A DNA stretch of 23,110 nt, from IMG/VR virus record IMGVR_UViG_3300009285_004743, positions 1 to 23,110 of that record; one strand, given 5' to 3'. This stretch comes from a virus. This document shows, in pieces, positions 1-8,015 of this stretch. The notes below the pieces were generated by a model. That model ran no database searches and had not been told where the DNA came from. It saw nothing but the letters and a program-made list of their open reading frames with translations. Position 1 is the first letter of the stretch. Each line of letters opens with the position of its first letter. The position numbers were made by a program, and so were the translations under genes.

Positions 1-107
1 GCCGCTTCGCGGCTCTGGTGGTTCACGTCGGCGTCTGCCTTTGTGGGGCAACCGGAAAAGCCCATACCCACGCAGGCAATGAGCAAGATGGAGATGGAAT
101 ACTTCAC
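1..107 (-). CDS. Lipoprotein, N-terminal part only (possible outer-membrane spanin)
   Basis: This reading frame starts with GTG at 107-105 and runs off the left edge, so only 35 residues are visible. A GGAG Shine-Dalgarno core lies at 118-115, seven bases before the GTG, which supports this non-ATG start. The residues show a short basic start, a hydrophobic stretch (SISILLIACVGMGF) and a lipobox-like FSGC with the candidate lipidated Cys at position 20. Residue 21 is Pro, so nothing indicates inner-membrane retention. It begins five bases after the receiver-domain gene stop and lies two genes downstream of a holin-like gene, which is where an Rz1-type outer-membrane spanin or another lysis lipoprotein would fit. 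The spanin role is inferred from position only; it could be any phage lipoprotein. Confidence 0.6.
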   Translation of the reverse strand, partial: MKYSISILLIACVGMGFSGCPTKADADVNHQSREA

Positions 108-111
108 TCAA

Positions 112-597
112 CTACTCCTTTCGAAATCTATTGCTCGCGCTGCCGCTGCCCGCCTTGCGGCGGCATTCGGAGAGGGTATTTGTCGCCTCCTCACGGTGCC
201 TCGCGAGCCATGCGGCGTTTTCGACCACGCGCACGATCTCGCCAGGCATCGAGGGCTTGTAGACGACCGCGTATTCCGGGTCCTGGCCCTGAAACGCGCG
301 CTCCACGTCGGCCCGGCTCCAGCCGGTGTAGATGACCGCGCCCACGCGCAGACGCTCCTCTTCGATGGCGTTGACGAGCGTCGCGCCGCTGCGGGCGATG
401 GACCCGTTGTCCAGTCCAAGGTCGATGATGGCGGCGTCAAAGCTGCCGCCCCGAAGAAGAACCAGCGCCTCATCCCCGTCGCCGACGGTCGCCGGTTCAT
501 GCCCGGCCGCGCGCAGGAGCAGGCGAAGGGATTCGCGGATGGCTTCTTCGTCGTCCACGATCAAGATTCGGTAGACCTCCTTCGGGCTCGTCGTCAT
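112..597 (-). CDS. Stand-alone response-regulator receiver (CheY-like REC) domain protein
   Basis: This 161-residue protein is a receiver domain of the two-component family, which takes a phosphoryl group from a histidine kinase onto an Asp. The landmarks are all present: acidic pair D15-D16 in ILIVDDEE, phospho-acceptor D59 in AAIIDLG, the switch Thr at T91 in YTGW, and the conserved Lys K114 in YKPS. After about residue 125 there is only a short, basic, Arg/Ser-rich tail with no recognisable DNA-binding or enzymatic output domain. The start overlaps the stop of the holin-like gene by ATGA, so the two are probably translated together late in infection. A receiver domain in a phage lysis locus is unusual. 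It could act as a phosphate sink, bind a host kinase, or regulate lysis; the sequence does not decide. Confidence 0.85.
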   Translation of the reverse strand: MTTSPKEVYRILIVDDEEAIRESLRLLLRAAGHEPATVGDGDEALVLLRGGSFDAAIIDLGLDNGSIARSGATLVNAIEEERLRVGAVIYTGWSRADVERAFQGQDPEYAVVYKPSMPGEIVRVVENAAWLARHREEATNTLSECRRKAGSGSASNRFRKE

Positions 598-803
598 TTC
601 CTCACCAGCAAAGCAATTATGATGCTCACCGCCCCGGCGATGACGGCATTGAGCACGATCTTCCAGACGTCCCAGCGCTTGGCCCCGTTGGCGTCGAGGC
701 GACGTTCGAGCTTTTCGAGCGCTTGGCCCTGGCTCTTCTGGCTCGATAGGAGGTTGCCCATCTGCTCGGTGAGCTTGTAGAGCTGCTGCTGAACGTCGCC
801 CAT
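594..803 (-). CDS. Holin-like small membrane protein (XhlA-like)
   Basis: This 69-residue protein has an amphipathic, coiled-coil-prone N-terminal half (about residues 1-40, rich in Gln, Leu, Lys and Glu). One C-terminal transmembrane segment follows at about residues 47-66 and ends in Val-Arg-Lys. That layout matches the XhlA family of small phage/haemolysin membrane proteins that act in host lysis, and the size fits. It follows the tail fibre and two small genes, the usual place for a lysis cassette, and is followed by a receiver-domain gene and a lipoprotein. An AAGGA ribosome-binding site precedes the ATG. The holin role is inferred from architecture and position; no endolysin is in the window to confirm it. 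Confidence 0.6.
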   Translation of the reverse strand: MGDVQQQLYKLTEQMGNLLSSQKSQGQALEKLERRLDANGAKRWDVWKIVLNAVIAGAVSIIIALLVRK

Positions 804-816
804 GTTGTTTCGGTCC

Positions 817-1089
817 TTACTTTTTCTTCGTGACTTGGATCGTGGCCGGAATCGTCCCCTGCTTGCCGTCCGGCATGAGAAAGGGAACGAAAGCGGCGAG
901 GTCGCAAGCGTGCCGGTTCAGCGTCTCGGTGATCTCCTTGAGGCAGTCCTGTTCCGCCTTGCGATCCGCCTGCTCAACGAGCCTTCGGGCCAATTCGACG
1001 GGATCGGCGACGGCTTGCTTGAGGAGATCCGCGTTCCCGTTCGGTTGCGGCTGTTCCACGAGGGGCAGAGCTTCCTTGGTTTGGTCCAT
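817..1089 (-). CDS. Small hypothetical phage protein (90 aa)
   Basis: The frame extends upstream of 1089, but the start is set at the ATG at 1089-1087 because a near-perfect AGGAGG lies seven bases before it, directly after the stop of the upstream gene. The product is acidic to neutral and mostly helical in appearance, with a Gln/Glu/Lys-rich first half and a Lys-Lys-Lys end. I recognise no domain, signal peptide or membrane segment. It sits between the tail-fibre region and the holin-like gene, so a role in fibre assembly or lysis is possible, but that is position only. Confidence 0.7.
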   Translation of the reverse strand: MDQTKEALPLVEQPQPNGNADLLKQAVADPVELARRLVEQADRKAEQDCLKEITETLNRHACDLAAFVPFLMPDGKQGTIPATIQVTKKK

Positions 1090-1100
1090 GGCTTGTCCTC

Positions 1101-1430
1101 CTATTCGAAAAGTGCCTTGATCTCCCCGTCGCTGAGCCCTAGCGCCTTGAGCTTTTCCATGGCGGCTTTGCGGGCCTCGATCTTGGCCACGTTGAGCAAT
1201 CGCCGCTCCTCCATTTTGGCGACGAGAGCCTGCTTTTCCGCGACCCGCTCGGCGCTCTGCTGGGCAAGTTGAATTTGATGGACGGGACCATTCTCTCCGA
1301 TCCGGATGCAATGCCAGCGGCCTTCGGGCGTCATGGCGTCCACGCGCCTTGCGTCTTTTTCGAGCATCTTTTTCCCCTCAAGCGTGGTCAAGGGGAACGG
1401 GCCGGAACATGTACAAGGTTCGATCATCAT
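1101..1430 (-). CDS. Small hypothetical protein with helical C-terminus (109 aa)
   Basis: The start used is the ATG directly after the tail-fibre stop (TAA then ATGATG), which suggests translational coupling. A competing start is the ATG at 1367-1365, which has a much better Shine-Dalgarno (GAGGGG, six bases away) and would give an 88-residue protein. The N-terminal part has two cysteines close together (PCTCSG). Residues from about 50 onward are Ala/Lys/Glu-rich and look like one long helix or coiled coil. No family is recognised. Because it follows the tail fibre directly, a fibre-assembly or fibre-tip accessory role is conceivable but not shown. Confidence 0.6.
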   Translation of the reverse strand: MMIEPCTCSGPFPLTTLEGKKMLEKDARRVDAMTPEGRWHCIRIGENGPVHQIQLAQQSAERVAEKQALVAKMEERRLLNVAKIEARKAAMEKLKALGLSDGEIKALFE

Positions 1431-2927
1431 TTAAGCCGCTTTCTGTTCCAAGCAAATCTGATGGAAGTTGACGGAAGGATCTACTCCCGGCGCAACGTTC
1501 CAGTCGCCGGTAATTTCCACTACGTTGGCGTTTGCCCATGTGACAGCAAAGCTACTAGCGAAATATGCTTGCGATTCACCGGCGCTAAAGACAAATAGTT
1601 CATCGGTGTAGTCTTCCCATGTATAGCCCGCCGACGTATTGCCTAGTACCCGGCAGGAAGATCGTCCCGTCGTCGCGCCGGTTCGAACAATGCGAACCTC
1701 CAACCAAAAAAACCCCTGACTACTCGCCGAAAGAACGATTGTATGAAGAGTTACCCCGGCACCCTTGACACGTATCGTCAAAGCGTCCGACGTACTGCGG
1801 AGATTAACTAATCCTTCCAATTGAAGAATTTGATCGTCTGCGGACATCGTACCGCCCGCAACCGAGTAACTGAAAATACTGGTTTCAACCGCCGTATTTC
1901 CGATGGTGTTCCCGTCGTCTACTGCAAGGACGGGGTTGGTGCCGCCGCTGGCCGCGACGATCTCGATTCCTCCCGCGCTGTTGTTAATTGTGATGTTCGC
2001 CCCTGCCGTCAGCGCCGCCACGACGGGAGCCGCGCCCGTCGAGCCGATGAGAAGCTGCCCGTTCGTCATCGCCCCGGCTTCGACAATCCCGCCGCCAGAG
2101 GACACCATGATCCGGCCGTTGTTCAGTGCGGTCGAGGCGTTCGTGCCCCCGTTGGCGATGGGGAGGACGCCGGTTATGCCGTTCGCAGCGTTCACCTGCG
2201 CCCAAGCCGGATTGTTCGTGCCACCCGTGTTCGAAAGGTAGCGCGTCGCCGTCGCGTCCTTGGCGAGCCGTGCCACGGTGTCGGCGGCCGAGCCGTAGAG
2301 GAGATCGCCTTGGGCGATGGTCGAGATGCCGTTGATGGAAAGCGTGAGGTCGCCTGATAGCTCACCGCCGCCCGTCAACGGCGAAGTCGTGTTGATGTTC
2401 TGGCTGATCGGAACATAACTGGCGAGGTCGGACGTCAGGACGATGATGCCCGAAGCGTCCGGGAATATGAACGTCCGATCCGCCGTGAACGTGGCCTGGT
2501 CGAAGATCGCCCAATTCGTCTCGGTCGTATTCACGAATCGCGGCCGACCGTTCGTGTCGAGGGCAAAGTGCGTCGTGATGCTGATGGTGGCGCTTTCCGT
2601 GTTGTCGTGACGGCGGAACAGCAACCAGCCCGAGGTGTTGGCGAGAGCAAGCGAAGCGTTCCCTTCCCCCCAACTCCAGCCCGTGCGAACGGTGCCGCCG
2701 CGAGGATCGGCGATTCCCGCGCCCCACCAGGTCCGGCATGCGATGCCCGCATAGGTCTGGGAAATCGAGACGCCGGGCGGGCTGAATCCGACCGTTCCCT
2801 CGTTCCAATCGTTGAGCGTCAGCTCGGGCGGTAGATAGACAATGCCGCCATCGCCGGTGCCGCCCTTGAAGCGAACGGACCGGCCAGCCGTAGCCCGCGT
2901 GAACGTAGGAGAATAGGTGGTGGCCAT
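1431..2927 (-). CDS. Tail fibre protein with repeat shaft and beta-sandwich tip
   Basis: This 498-residue protein has the look of a phage tail fibre. The N-terminal part (about 1-165) probably attaches to the tail. A central shaft (about 165-330) is rich in Gly, Asn, Thr, Ser and Ala, with fibre-type phrases such as GVLPIANGGTNAS and LLYGSAADTVARLAKDA. The C-terminal domain (about 335-498) looks like a beta-sandwich knob as found at receptor-binding tips. The DNA coding for the tip (about 1434-1900) is visibly less GC-rich than the rest of the gene, consistent with tip exchange by recombination. The gene starts a few bases after the preceding tail gene and is the last large gene before the lysis region, as usual for fibres. 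Confidence 0.85.
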   Translation of the reverse strand: MATTYSPTFTRATAGRSVRFKGGTGDGGIVYLPPELTLNDWNEGTVGFSPPGVSISQTYAGIACRTWWGAGIADPRGGTVRTGWSWGEGNASLALANTSGWLLFRRHDNTESATISITTHFALDTNGRPRFVNTTETNWAIFDQATFTADRTFIFPDASGIIVLTSDLASYVPISQNINTTSPLTGGGELSGDLTLSINGISTIAQGDLLYGSAADTVARLAKDATATRYLSNTGGTNNPAWAQVNAANGITGVLPIANGGTNASTALNNGRIMVSSGGGIVEAGAMTNGQLLIGSTGAAPVVAALTAGANITINNSAGGIEIVAASGGTNPVLAVDDGNTIGNTAVETSIFSYSVAGGTMSADDQILQLEGLVNLRSTSDALTIRVKGAGVTLHTIVLSASSQGFFWLEVRIVRTGATTGRSSCRVLGNTSAGYTWEDYTDELFVFSAGESQAYFASSFAVTWANANVVEITGDWNVAPGVDPSVNFHQICLEQKAA

Positions 2928-2948
2928 CGTCTACCCGCCTTCCCCGCT

Positions 2949-3028
2949 GCCGCCCGCCGTCAGAGAGACGCTCACCGTCACGCCTCCACGCCGCCGCCCG
3001 CCGTCAGAGAGGCGCTCACCGTCACGCC
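2949..3028. repeat. Near-perfect 36-bp direct repeat at the 3' end of a tail gene
   Basis: Copies at 2949-2984 and 2993-3028 are 36 bases long and differ at one base (A versus G at repeat position 20). Their start points are 44 bases apart. Because 44 is not a multiple of three, the second copy encountered by the minus-strand gene is read in another frame. The same peptide, GGVTVSxSLTAGG, is therefore encoded twice in two frames, once inside the 475-residue tail protein and once just after it. Confidence 0.9.
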
Positions 3029-4405
3029 GCCTTCGTTGCCAATCGCGGCGACATTCACGACGCAAGGCGTCTCGTCGAATAGAGCGCAAAGCTGCTCCCG
3101 CGTCGGACTCATGTTCGCCGTGAAATCGACTTGGCTCGTGACGACCGCTTGGGGAAACCACGCTTGAGCGAGGAATCCCATCGTCGTCGTCGCTACGCCG
3201 ACGGGCAGTTGACCCATGCCCGCATCGTAGGGCACGTTGAGGTTCGCGATCGTTTTGCCTTGTACGTCCGTCGTGGGCGAATCGCGAAGATCCGGCAAGG
3301 GAAGGATCGGGACTCCACCGGCTGGAGAACCGGGCGTCGGGATCGAAGGGGGCACTCGACAGGGTACATCCGGCGCGGTAAACCAGCATTTGGCCTCCAG
3401 GTCCCAGCGCCCTTCCTTGACAGCGTCGAAGTGCCTGTGAAGCAACGCGGGATTGTAGCGCAGGAATGCCTTGACATAGTGGGGCGGGTCGCTGGCCGGG
3501 ACGTAATCGGGCGAATCGAAATTCAGCGGCGCGTCCTGCCTTTGGGTGCGGAAGAAATAGGTTTCCGTCGAGAGATGCCCCGAATTGGTCGGCTCTCCAT
3601 CCTCCGTTTTCGTGATCTCATGCTTGTCCCCGCCCGCGACGCCGACTTCGAACGGCCCGAAGTGAACGCGACCCATCACCGCCAGCGTCTTTTTCGAGCG
3701 GTCATGAACAAACCCGAATCCCGGCGCATCGTCAGAGCAGCCGCTTCCCCCAATCTGCCACGCCAGGACGTTCGCGCCGTACCGTGGCTTGCCCCCTCGC
3801 GGCTGGGCGACGTACCAGGCTGAATGAAGAGCCGCCGAGATTCCATAGGCGGCTTTATCCGTCAGGTCGTGAACCTGGCTACTGAGGGCGGTTCCCCCGA
3901 AGCGGTTGGCCGCCACAAGCCGCCGATCCGTCGCCAAGAAGACATTTTCCTGATTGTTCTCGCTCGTACCGGCCAGCATGATTCCGAGGGTCCCCGAAGG
4001 GTGTCTTTGGCCGCCGGGGGGCAGGGTAAACGGGGCGAAACGGTCATCCGCGAGACCCGCCCAATACTGCGGCAGGACAGCCGCATCGAGTCCGACTCCA
4101 CAACGTGACGTACCCGTGGCGATTGTGTCCCCTCCAGTCGTGACGATGGCAGGCCACGCGAAATTCCAGCCGCTCGCAACCTTGTCGAGTTTTGCGCCCA
4201 GGGCGGGCCAGTTGTGGCCGCCGAACACATAGCCTACGGTATCCGGGTCAATGATCCACTGACCTTCCTGGTCGAGCTGATCGCGCCGGCCGGTGACGCG
4301 CCACGCATACAGTGCCGGTCGAAGCCCGAGATTCCACTCCGGGTTGTGGACCTGTAGCGGCAGAATGCCAGGGCCGTGCGCGACGAGAGACGTTCCTAGC
4401 TTCAT
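2978..4405 (-). CDS. Large tail/baseplate-type protein of unknown fold (475 aa)
   Basis: No specific family is recognised. The protein is rich in aromatic, Gly and Pro residues, has no signal peptide or membrane segment, and looks like a beta-rich structural protein. A Pro-rich linker (PCRVPPSIPTPGSPAG) at about residues 350-365 separates a large N-terminal part from a C-terminal part of about 110 residues. It lies between a 738-residue tail protein, whose stop it overlaps by ATGA (4405-4402), and the tail fibre, so a tail-tip or fibre-anchoring role is likely. The C-terminus ends inside a direct repeat. In the neighbouring frame a second copy of the same terminal peptide continues to a TAG at 2933-2931, three bases before the fibre start, which suggests the original C-terminus lay there. 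Confidence 0.7.
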   Translation of the reverse strand: MKLGTSLVAHGPGILPLQVHNPEWNLGLRPALYAWRVTGRRDQLDQEGQWIIDPDTVGYVFGGHNWPALGAKLDKVASGWNFAWPAIVTTGGDTIATGTSRCGVGLDAAVLPQYWAGLADDRFAPFTLPPGGQRHPSGTLGIMLAGTSENNQENVFLATDRRLVAANRFGGTALSSQVHDLTDKAAYGISAALHSAWYVAQPRGGKPRYGANVLAWQIGGSGCSDDAPGFGFVHDRSKKTLAVMGRVHFGPFEVGVAGGDKHEITKTEDGEPTNSGHLSTETYFFRTQRQDAPLNFDSPDYVPASDPPHYVKAFLRYNPALLHRHFDAVKEGRWDLEAKCWFTAPDVPCRVPPSIPTPGSPAGGVPILPLPDLRDSPTTDVQGKTIANLNVPYDAGMGQLPVGVATTTMGFLAQAWFPQAVVTSQVDFTANMSPTREQLCALFDETPCVVNVAAIGNEGGVTVSASLTAGGGVEA

Positions 4406-6618
4406 CGCGTCGTATCCGGTACAGCCAGCTTGAGCAGAAGATGGCGGGTCGGCGAATCCAAGAAGCTCACGATATCGACCGGCTGAATGGCCTCCGCCAT
4501 GGCGATCTTAGTCAGCATTGCGCCATTCGGCTGAATCGTGTGCTGCACGAGCTCCACCCGCCCGGCGGGTTCGACGCCAAGCGTCATAGCCCCCGCCGCC
4601 TCGCCCTGCAACCGATCAGTCAGGATGCCGTAGGTTCGTGCGGCGATCGCCAAGGCGATAGCTTGGAGCGACGCCCCGCCCACCGAGGACACGTCATTCA
4701 GCACGAGTCCGGTCAAGTCGGGAACGCCCTCGCGAATCCCGAAGAGCTTTTCGAGGTCTTGTTCTCTCGCGTCCAACCATGTCACCCGCGCCGTTTCGAG
4801 ACTCGGAGGGACGCGGATCTCCATGACGGGACCGCGCGCGTCCCGTAGGCCCGCCCGCGCAGGAGCGGGCAGCAGGTCCGCGATTTGTTCCGGCGCAATT
4901 TCAACCGCATAGAGTTGCCGTTCGTCATTGGGGCTGGCTGGAATGTGCGTGATGATAAAGCAACCCTTGTGTCGGTCCGTCAGCTTGGGAATGTTGTCGA
5001 TGCTGGACGAGAATACGGTGTCCCAGGTCAGGGGAACTCCCCGCTGGGTAACGTCGAGAGAGGGTCCTACCTCGACAGGGAAACCGTCCGACGCAAACGA
5101 TTCGTTGCCCGACATGGTGACCATCGAAGGAAGGAGCGTATCGTAGAAAAAGTGCTGGCGGAAATTCAGCCGCACGATGCCTTGGTCGTGGTCCAGGATT
5201 TCGACCACCACGGGGGCCGCGCGGTCGGAGCTGGTCAAGGTGTCCCCGCTGGCCGGATAGCTTCTCACGTTTCGGACCCAAGGAGCTTTTTCGGTGTCCG
5301 AAACACCCAGGCCGCGCAGGGCGTTGAACAGCATGAGTTGCGACGGAATGATGGAATAGTTCACCCAAGCCGCCGACGGGGCGCGCTGGCCGGTCGAAGG
5401 GTCCACCGTAGCGACCCGATAGGCCCTGATCGAAGAGCTGGCGTCCATCCACTTGCGGTTGACTCGGTACGTCTGGCGGTAATGTTCGCGGATCGACGCG
5501 ACACGTGCCAGCCAGTTCTCGTCAGGGCGGGGCGTACCCGTCAATTGCATCGGCGTCCACAAGTCCATGAAGGGGATAAAAGACTTGCGGATTTGGGCAA
5601 AGTCGAAGCTCGTGTAACCCGGCGGGGTGCTCCATGCGTTGAGCGCCTGCGTGAAGGTGATCCAAGTTCCAAGCGCCATGGTCTGACCACTCACTACGAG
5701 GTTGTAGTCGGGGATCGGCAGGACGTTCTCTACTTCCCGCGCGCCTTCGCTCTCTACGACGGTCGTTCCTTTCGAGGCGGGCTCGTTGATGTTGTGCCGG
5801 ATTTCGGCCTCGACCGTGAATAAGATTCTGAGCTTTGCGGGTCGGATGTTGCGATTCTCGATCCACATGATGTGCCCATGTCCGACGGCTTCGGGCAAGA
5901 TATCGTTGTAGACCGACGCCTCCTGCCCGGACGCCTTGCTGTAAAAGTGGATGTGGCCCATTCTCGTGATCTTGACCGTCGCCTCGGGCAGGTACTTGAG
6001 CAGTCGCGCCAGCGCAATGTCGCCCGTGTCGTCGATAACGAGATTCTCGATGGAAAGCGCCTCGAACGCTTCGCCGACTTGATCGTCAATGAGGATGGCC
6101 CGAACAAATCCCGAGCGGCGGCTGGCCCCGCTTGAGGTCTCCCAGTCGCGCAGGACGGTCGAGAGGTCGGTGAGGCACCGTTGTGCCGTCCATTTCGCCC
6201 CAGGAAGGGCGCCGTTCTTCTCGAAGAGCGACCACCCAAAGTAGGAGACCTGATCCGTCACGGGTTGAATCTCGATAGGCAAGTCGGCCATGCCGGGCAC
6301 GCGCTTGGTCCCGATGTGGCGGCGCATGTTGTAGCTGCGCTTGATGAGCTTGTAGCTCCAGAGCCAGCGAACGTCGGCCGCGAGGACGCGATGAATGAAG
6401 GGGTGTTCCGACTGTTCCTTGCCCAGCACATAGAGGCCCGCCGCCATGAGTTCGTCATCGACCGTCAAATCGAGCGGCCCCCGAGCATTCACGAGATCGT
6501 CGGCGGTTTTGGGATCGACGTCGAAAGCTTGGGTGTGGGGCCGCACGCCATCGCGGAACACCCACGTTACGGGAACATCCCCGAGGAGTTCGAACTGGCC
6601 CAGCTTTACTTTCGGCAT
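4402..6618 (-). CDS. Large tail protein, probable baseplate/tail-hub component (738 aa)
   Basis: This is the largest gene in the window. The product has no signal peptide or membrane helices and a mixed alpha/beta composition. I see no lysozyme, peptidase or pectate-lyase motif. It lies between a 463-residue tail protein and the 475-residue tail protein, downstream of the tape-measure-like gene. This is where siphophage distal-tail, hub and tip proteins are normally coded, so a structural role at the tail tip is inferred. The start is separated from the preceding stop by only three bases (TAA GCC ATG) with no clear Shine-Dalgarno, so translation is probably coupled to the upstream gene. Confidence 0.7.
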   Translation of the reverse strand: MPKVKLGQFELLGDVPVTWVFRDGVRPHTQAFDVDPKTADDLVNARGPLDLTVDDELMAAGLYVLGKEQSEHPFIHRVLAADVRWLWSYKLIKRSYNMRRHIGTKRVPGMADLPIEIQPVTDQVSYFGWSLFEKNGALPGAKWTAQRCLTDLSTVLRDWETSSGASRRSGFVRAILIDDQVGEAFEALSIENLVIDDTGDIALARLLKYLPEATVKITRMGHIHFYSKASGQEASVYNDILPEAVGHGHIMWIENRNIRPAKLRILFTVEAEIRHNINEPASKGTTVVESEGAREVENVLPIPDYNLVVSGQTMALGTWITFTQALNAWSTPPGYTSFDFAQIRKSFIPFMDLWTPMQLTGTPRPDENWLARVASIREHYRQTYRVNRKWMDASSSIRAYRVATVDPSTGQRAPSAAWVNYSIIPSQLMLFNALRGLGVSDTEKAPWVRNVRSYPASGDTLTSSDRAAPVVVEILDHDQGIVRLNFRQHFFYDTLLPSMVTMSGNESFASDGFPVEVGPSLDVTQRGVPLTWDTVFSSSIDNIPKLTDRHKGCFIITHIPASPNDERQLYAVEIAPEQIADLLPAPARAGLRDARGPVMEIRVPPSLETARVTWLDAREQDLEKLFGIREGVPDLTGLVLNDVSSVGGASLQAIALAIAARTYGILTDRLQGEAAGAMTLGVEPAGRVELVQHTIQPNGAMLTKIAMAEAIQPVDIVSFLDSPTRHLLLKLAVPDTTR

Positions 6619-6621
6619 GGC

Positions 6622-8013
6622 TTACACTCTGCGAGTGTTGACCGTCGCTTCCGCGGGCGGCTTGCGCTTGGGTTCCTTGTAGAACTCGAAAATGTCCGTC
6701 TTGGTTACGTTCGTCACGTCGATGGTTTGATCCGAGCCTTGACCCAACCTCAACGGCTCGACGGAGAAGCTGGTGTCCAAGTGCTTGAAGGATAGCCCGC
6801 CGGGATTCTTCATGCCATCTAGACTGCCCTGCACCGTATCCTGTCCCGCCTTGAACAGTTCCACCGGATTCTGGTGGAAGAATCCCTTGATGGTTTTGGT
6901 GTCGCTCACGATGCGGACGCGCTTGGCCGGGCCCTGAAAGGCGTACTTTGTCATCGGGTCGCCGTCCCAGACGGGCACGAGCACCCACCCCGTGCGAAGC
7001 TGGTCCTCCACTCGTAGTGTGCGGGAAAGCACTTGGCCGCCCTTGCCGCGCACGAGAAGTTGAACGCTGAATGAGTTGTTCTCATAGTCGAAATCCGGCG
7101 TCTCTTCCACGATGGCGAGCGGCCCGCCGCCCAGCGTGTCCGTCACCTGTTGGATGAGCCACCCTCGAATCGAGTCCCACTTGCCGCGAAGATCGGTCGT
7201 TCTGTCCTTATCAAGCGTCGCCGAATAGGTGACGGGTAATTCGGTCAATCGGAGGATCCCAGCCGTGGAAGGTGTGTCACCCGGCGAAGGCAACGACCGT
7301 CCCACTTGGAGCACCTGGTTCTTGATATCGGCGTCGTCCAAGCTCGACCCGCCCTGGCTGTAGACGAGTTCGCGCCAGAGCCGCTGAAACGTCAGACTCT
7401 TCGTGTTGTAGCTGTGATCGGCTTCCGGCTCCTCCACGAGTTCCCGATTGGCCGCCCCGATGCCCAGCGCCGAAAAGACGGACGTTTCCAAGGCCCCGAT
7501 GATGGCTTCATATTGAGCCCGAGCATTGTTGCCGCCAGCCGCCGTTACGGTCCCCGAGACGGTCACTGTCCGCCGCCGGTTGGCCTCGTAGGCGACTTGA
7601 ACGCTATGCTCCCGCAAGCCCGTCTGGAGTTCGGCGCCGGTATTCGCGGGAAGATCCAGTACGATCCGCACGCCGTAGATGCGCGACTTGCCCGATGCGC
7701 CCTGGTCCACCCGCTTTGTGATTTCGGGGCGGGCGTCCATGCCCGTATTCGAAGACTGGCTGAATGCGTAGAGCGTCTGGCCGCCCTGTAGGACGGTGAG
7801 GTCCTGAAACGGCATCCGAAACGCCGCCTCGACGTCGGCGATTTCGCTGGTGAAATCGGCGGCGGCGCTTTTCGAGATGAGAAACTCGCATTCGAGAATG
7901 AATTGGTCGAACCGCCTCTCGTTGAAAACGACGTCCATGATCTCGCGGCCCGAATCGCCGCCGACTTTGAGGCCGCCGTAGGTGATGGACAGGTCGCGCG
8001 TTTTAATCGCCAT
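6622..8013 (-). CDS. Tail structural protein, unknown family (463 aa)
   Basis: The product begins with a beta-rich segment and reads as a soluble structural protein, with alternating hydrophobic strands and a basic C-terminus (KRKPP). No enzyme motif, signal peptide or transmembrane segment is seen. It follows the tape-measure-like gene and precedes the 738-residue tail protein, a position typical of a distal-tail or tail-hub component. The stop is three bases before the next ATG, so the two are probably translated together. I do not recognise a named family; function is inferred from position only. Confidence 0.7.
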   Translation of the reverse strand: MAIKTRDLSITYGGLKVGGDSGREIMDVVFNERRFDQFILECEFLISKSAAADFTSEIADVEAAFRMPFQDLTVLQGGQTLYAFSQSSNTGMDARPEITKRVDQGASGKSRIYGVRIVLDLPANTGAELQTGLREHSVQVAYEANRRRTVTVSGTVTAAGGNNARAQYEAIIGALETSVFSALGIGAANRELVEEPEADHSYNTKSLTFQRLWRELVYSQGGSSLDDADIKNQVLQVGRSLPSPGDTPSTAGILRLTELPVTYSATLDKDRTTDLRGKWDSIRGWLIQQVTDTLGGGPLAIVEETPDFDYENNSFSVQLLVRGKGGQVLSRTLRVEDQLRTGWVLVPVWDGDPMTKYAFQGPAKRVRIVSDTKTIKGFFHQNPVELFKAGQDTVQGSLDGMKNPGGLSFKHLDTSFSVEPLRLGQGSDQTIDVTNVTKTDIFEFYKEPKRKPPAEATVNTRRV

Positions 8014-8015
8014 GT

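Noticed and set aside
2931-3389. Separate gene in the second frame at the end of the 475-residue tail gene
   Set aside because: Only its last part, the duplicated peptide, looks like real protein; the rest is out-of-frame tail gene.
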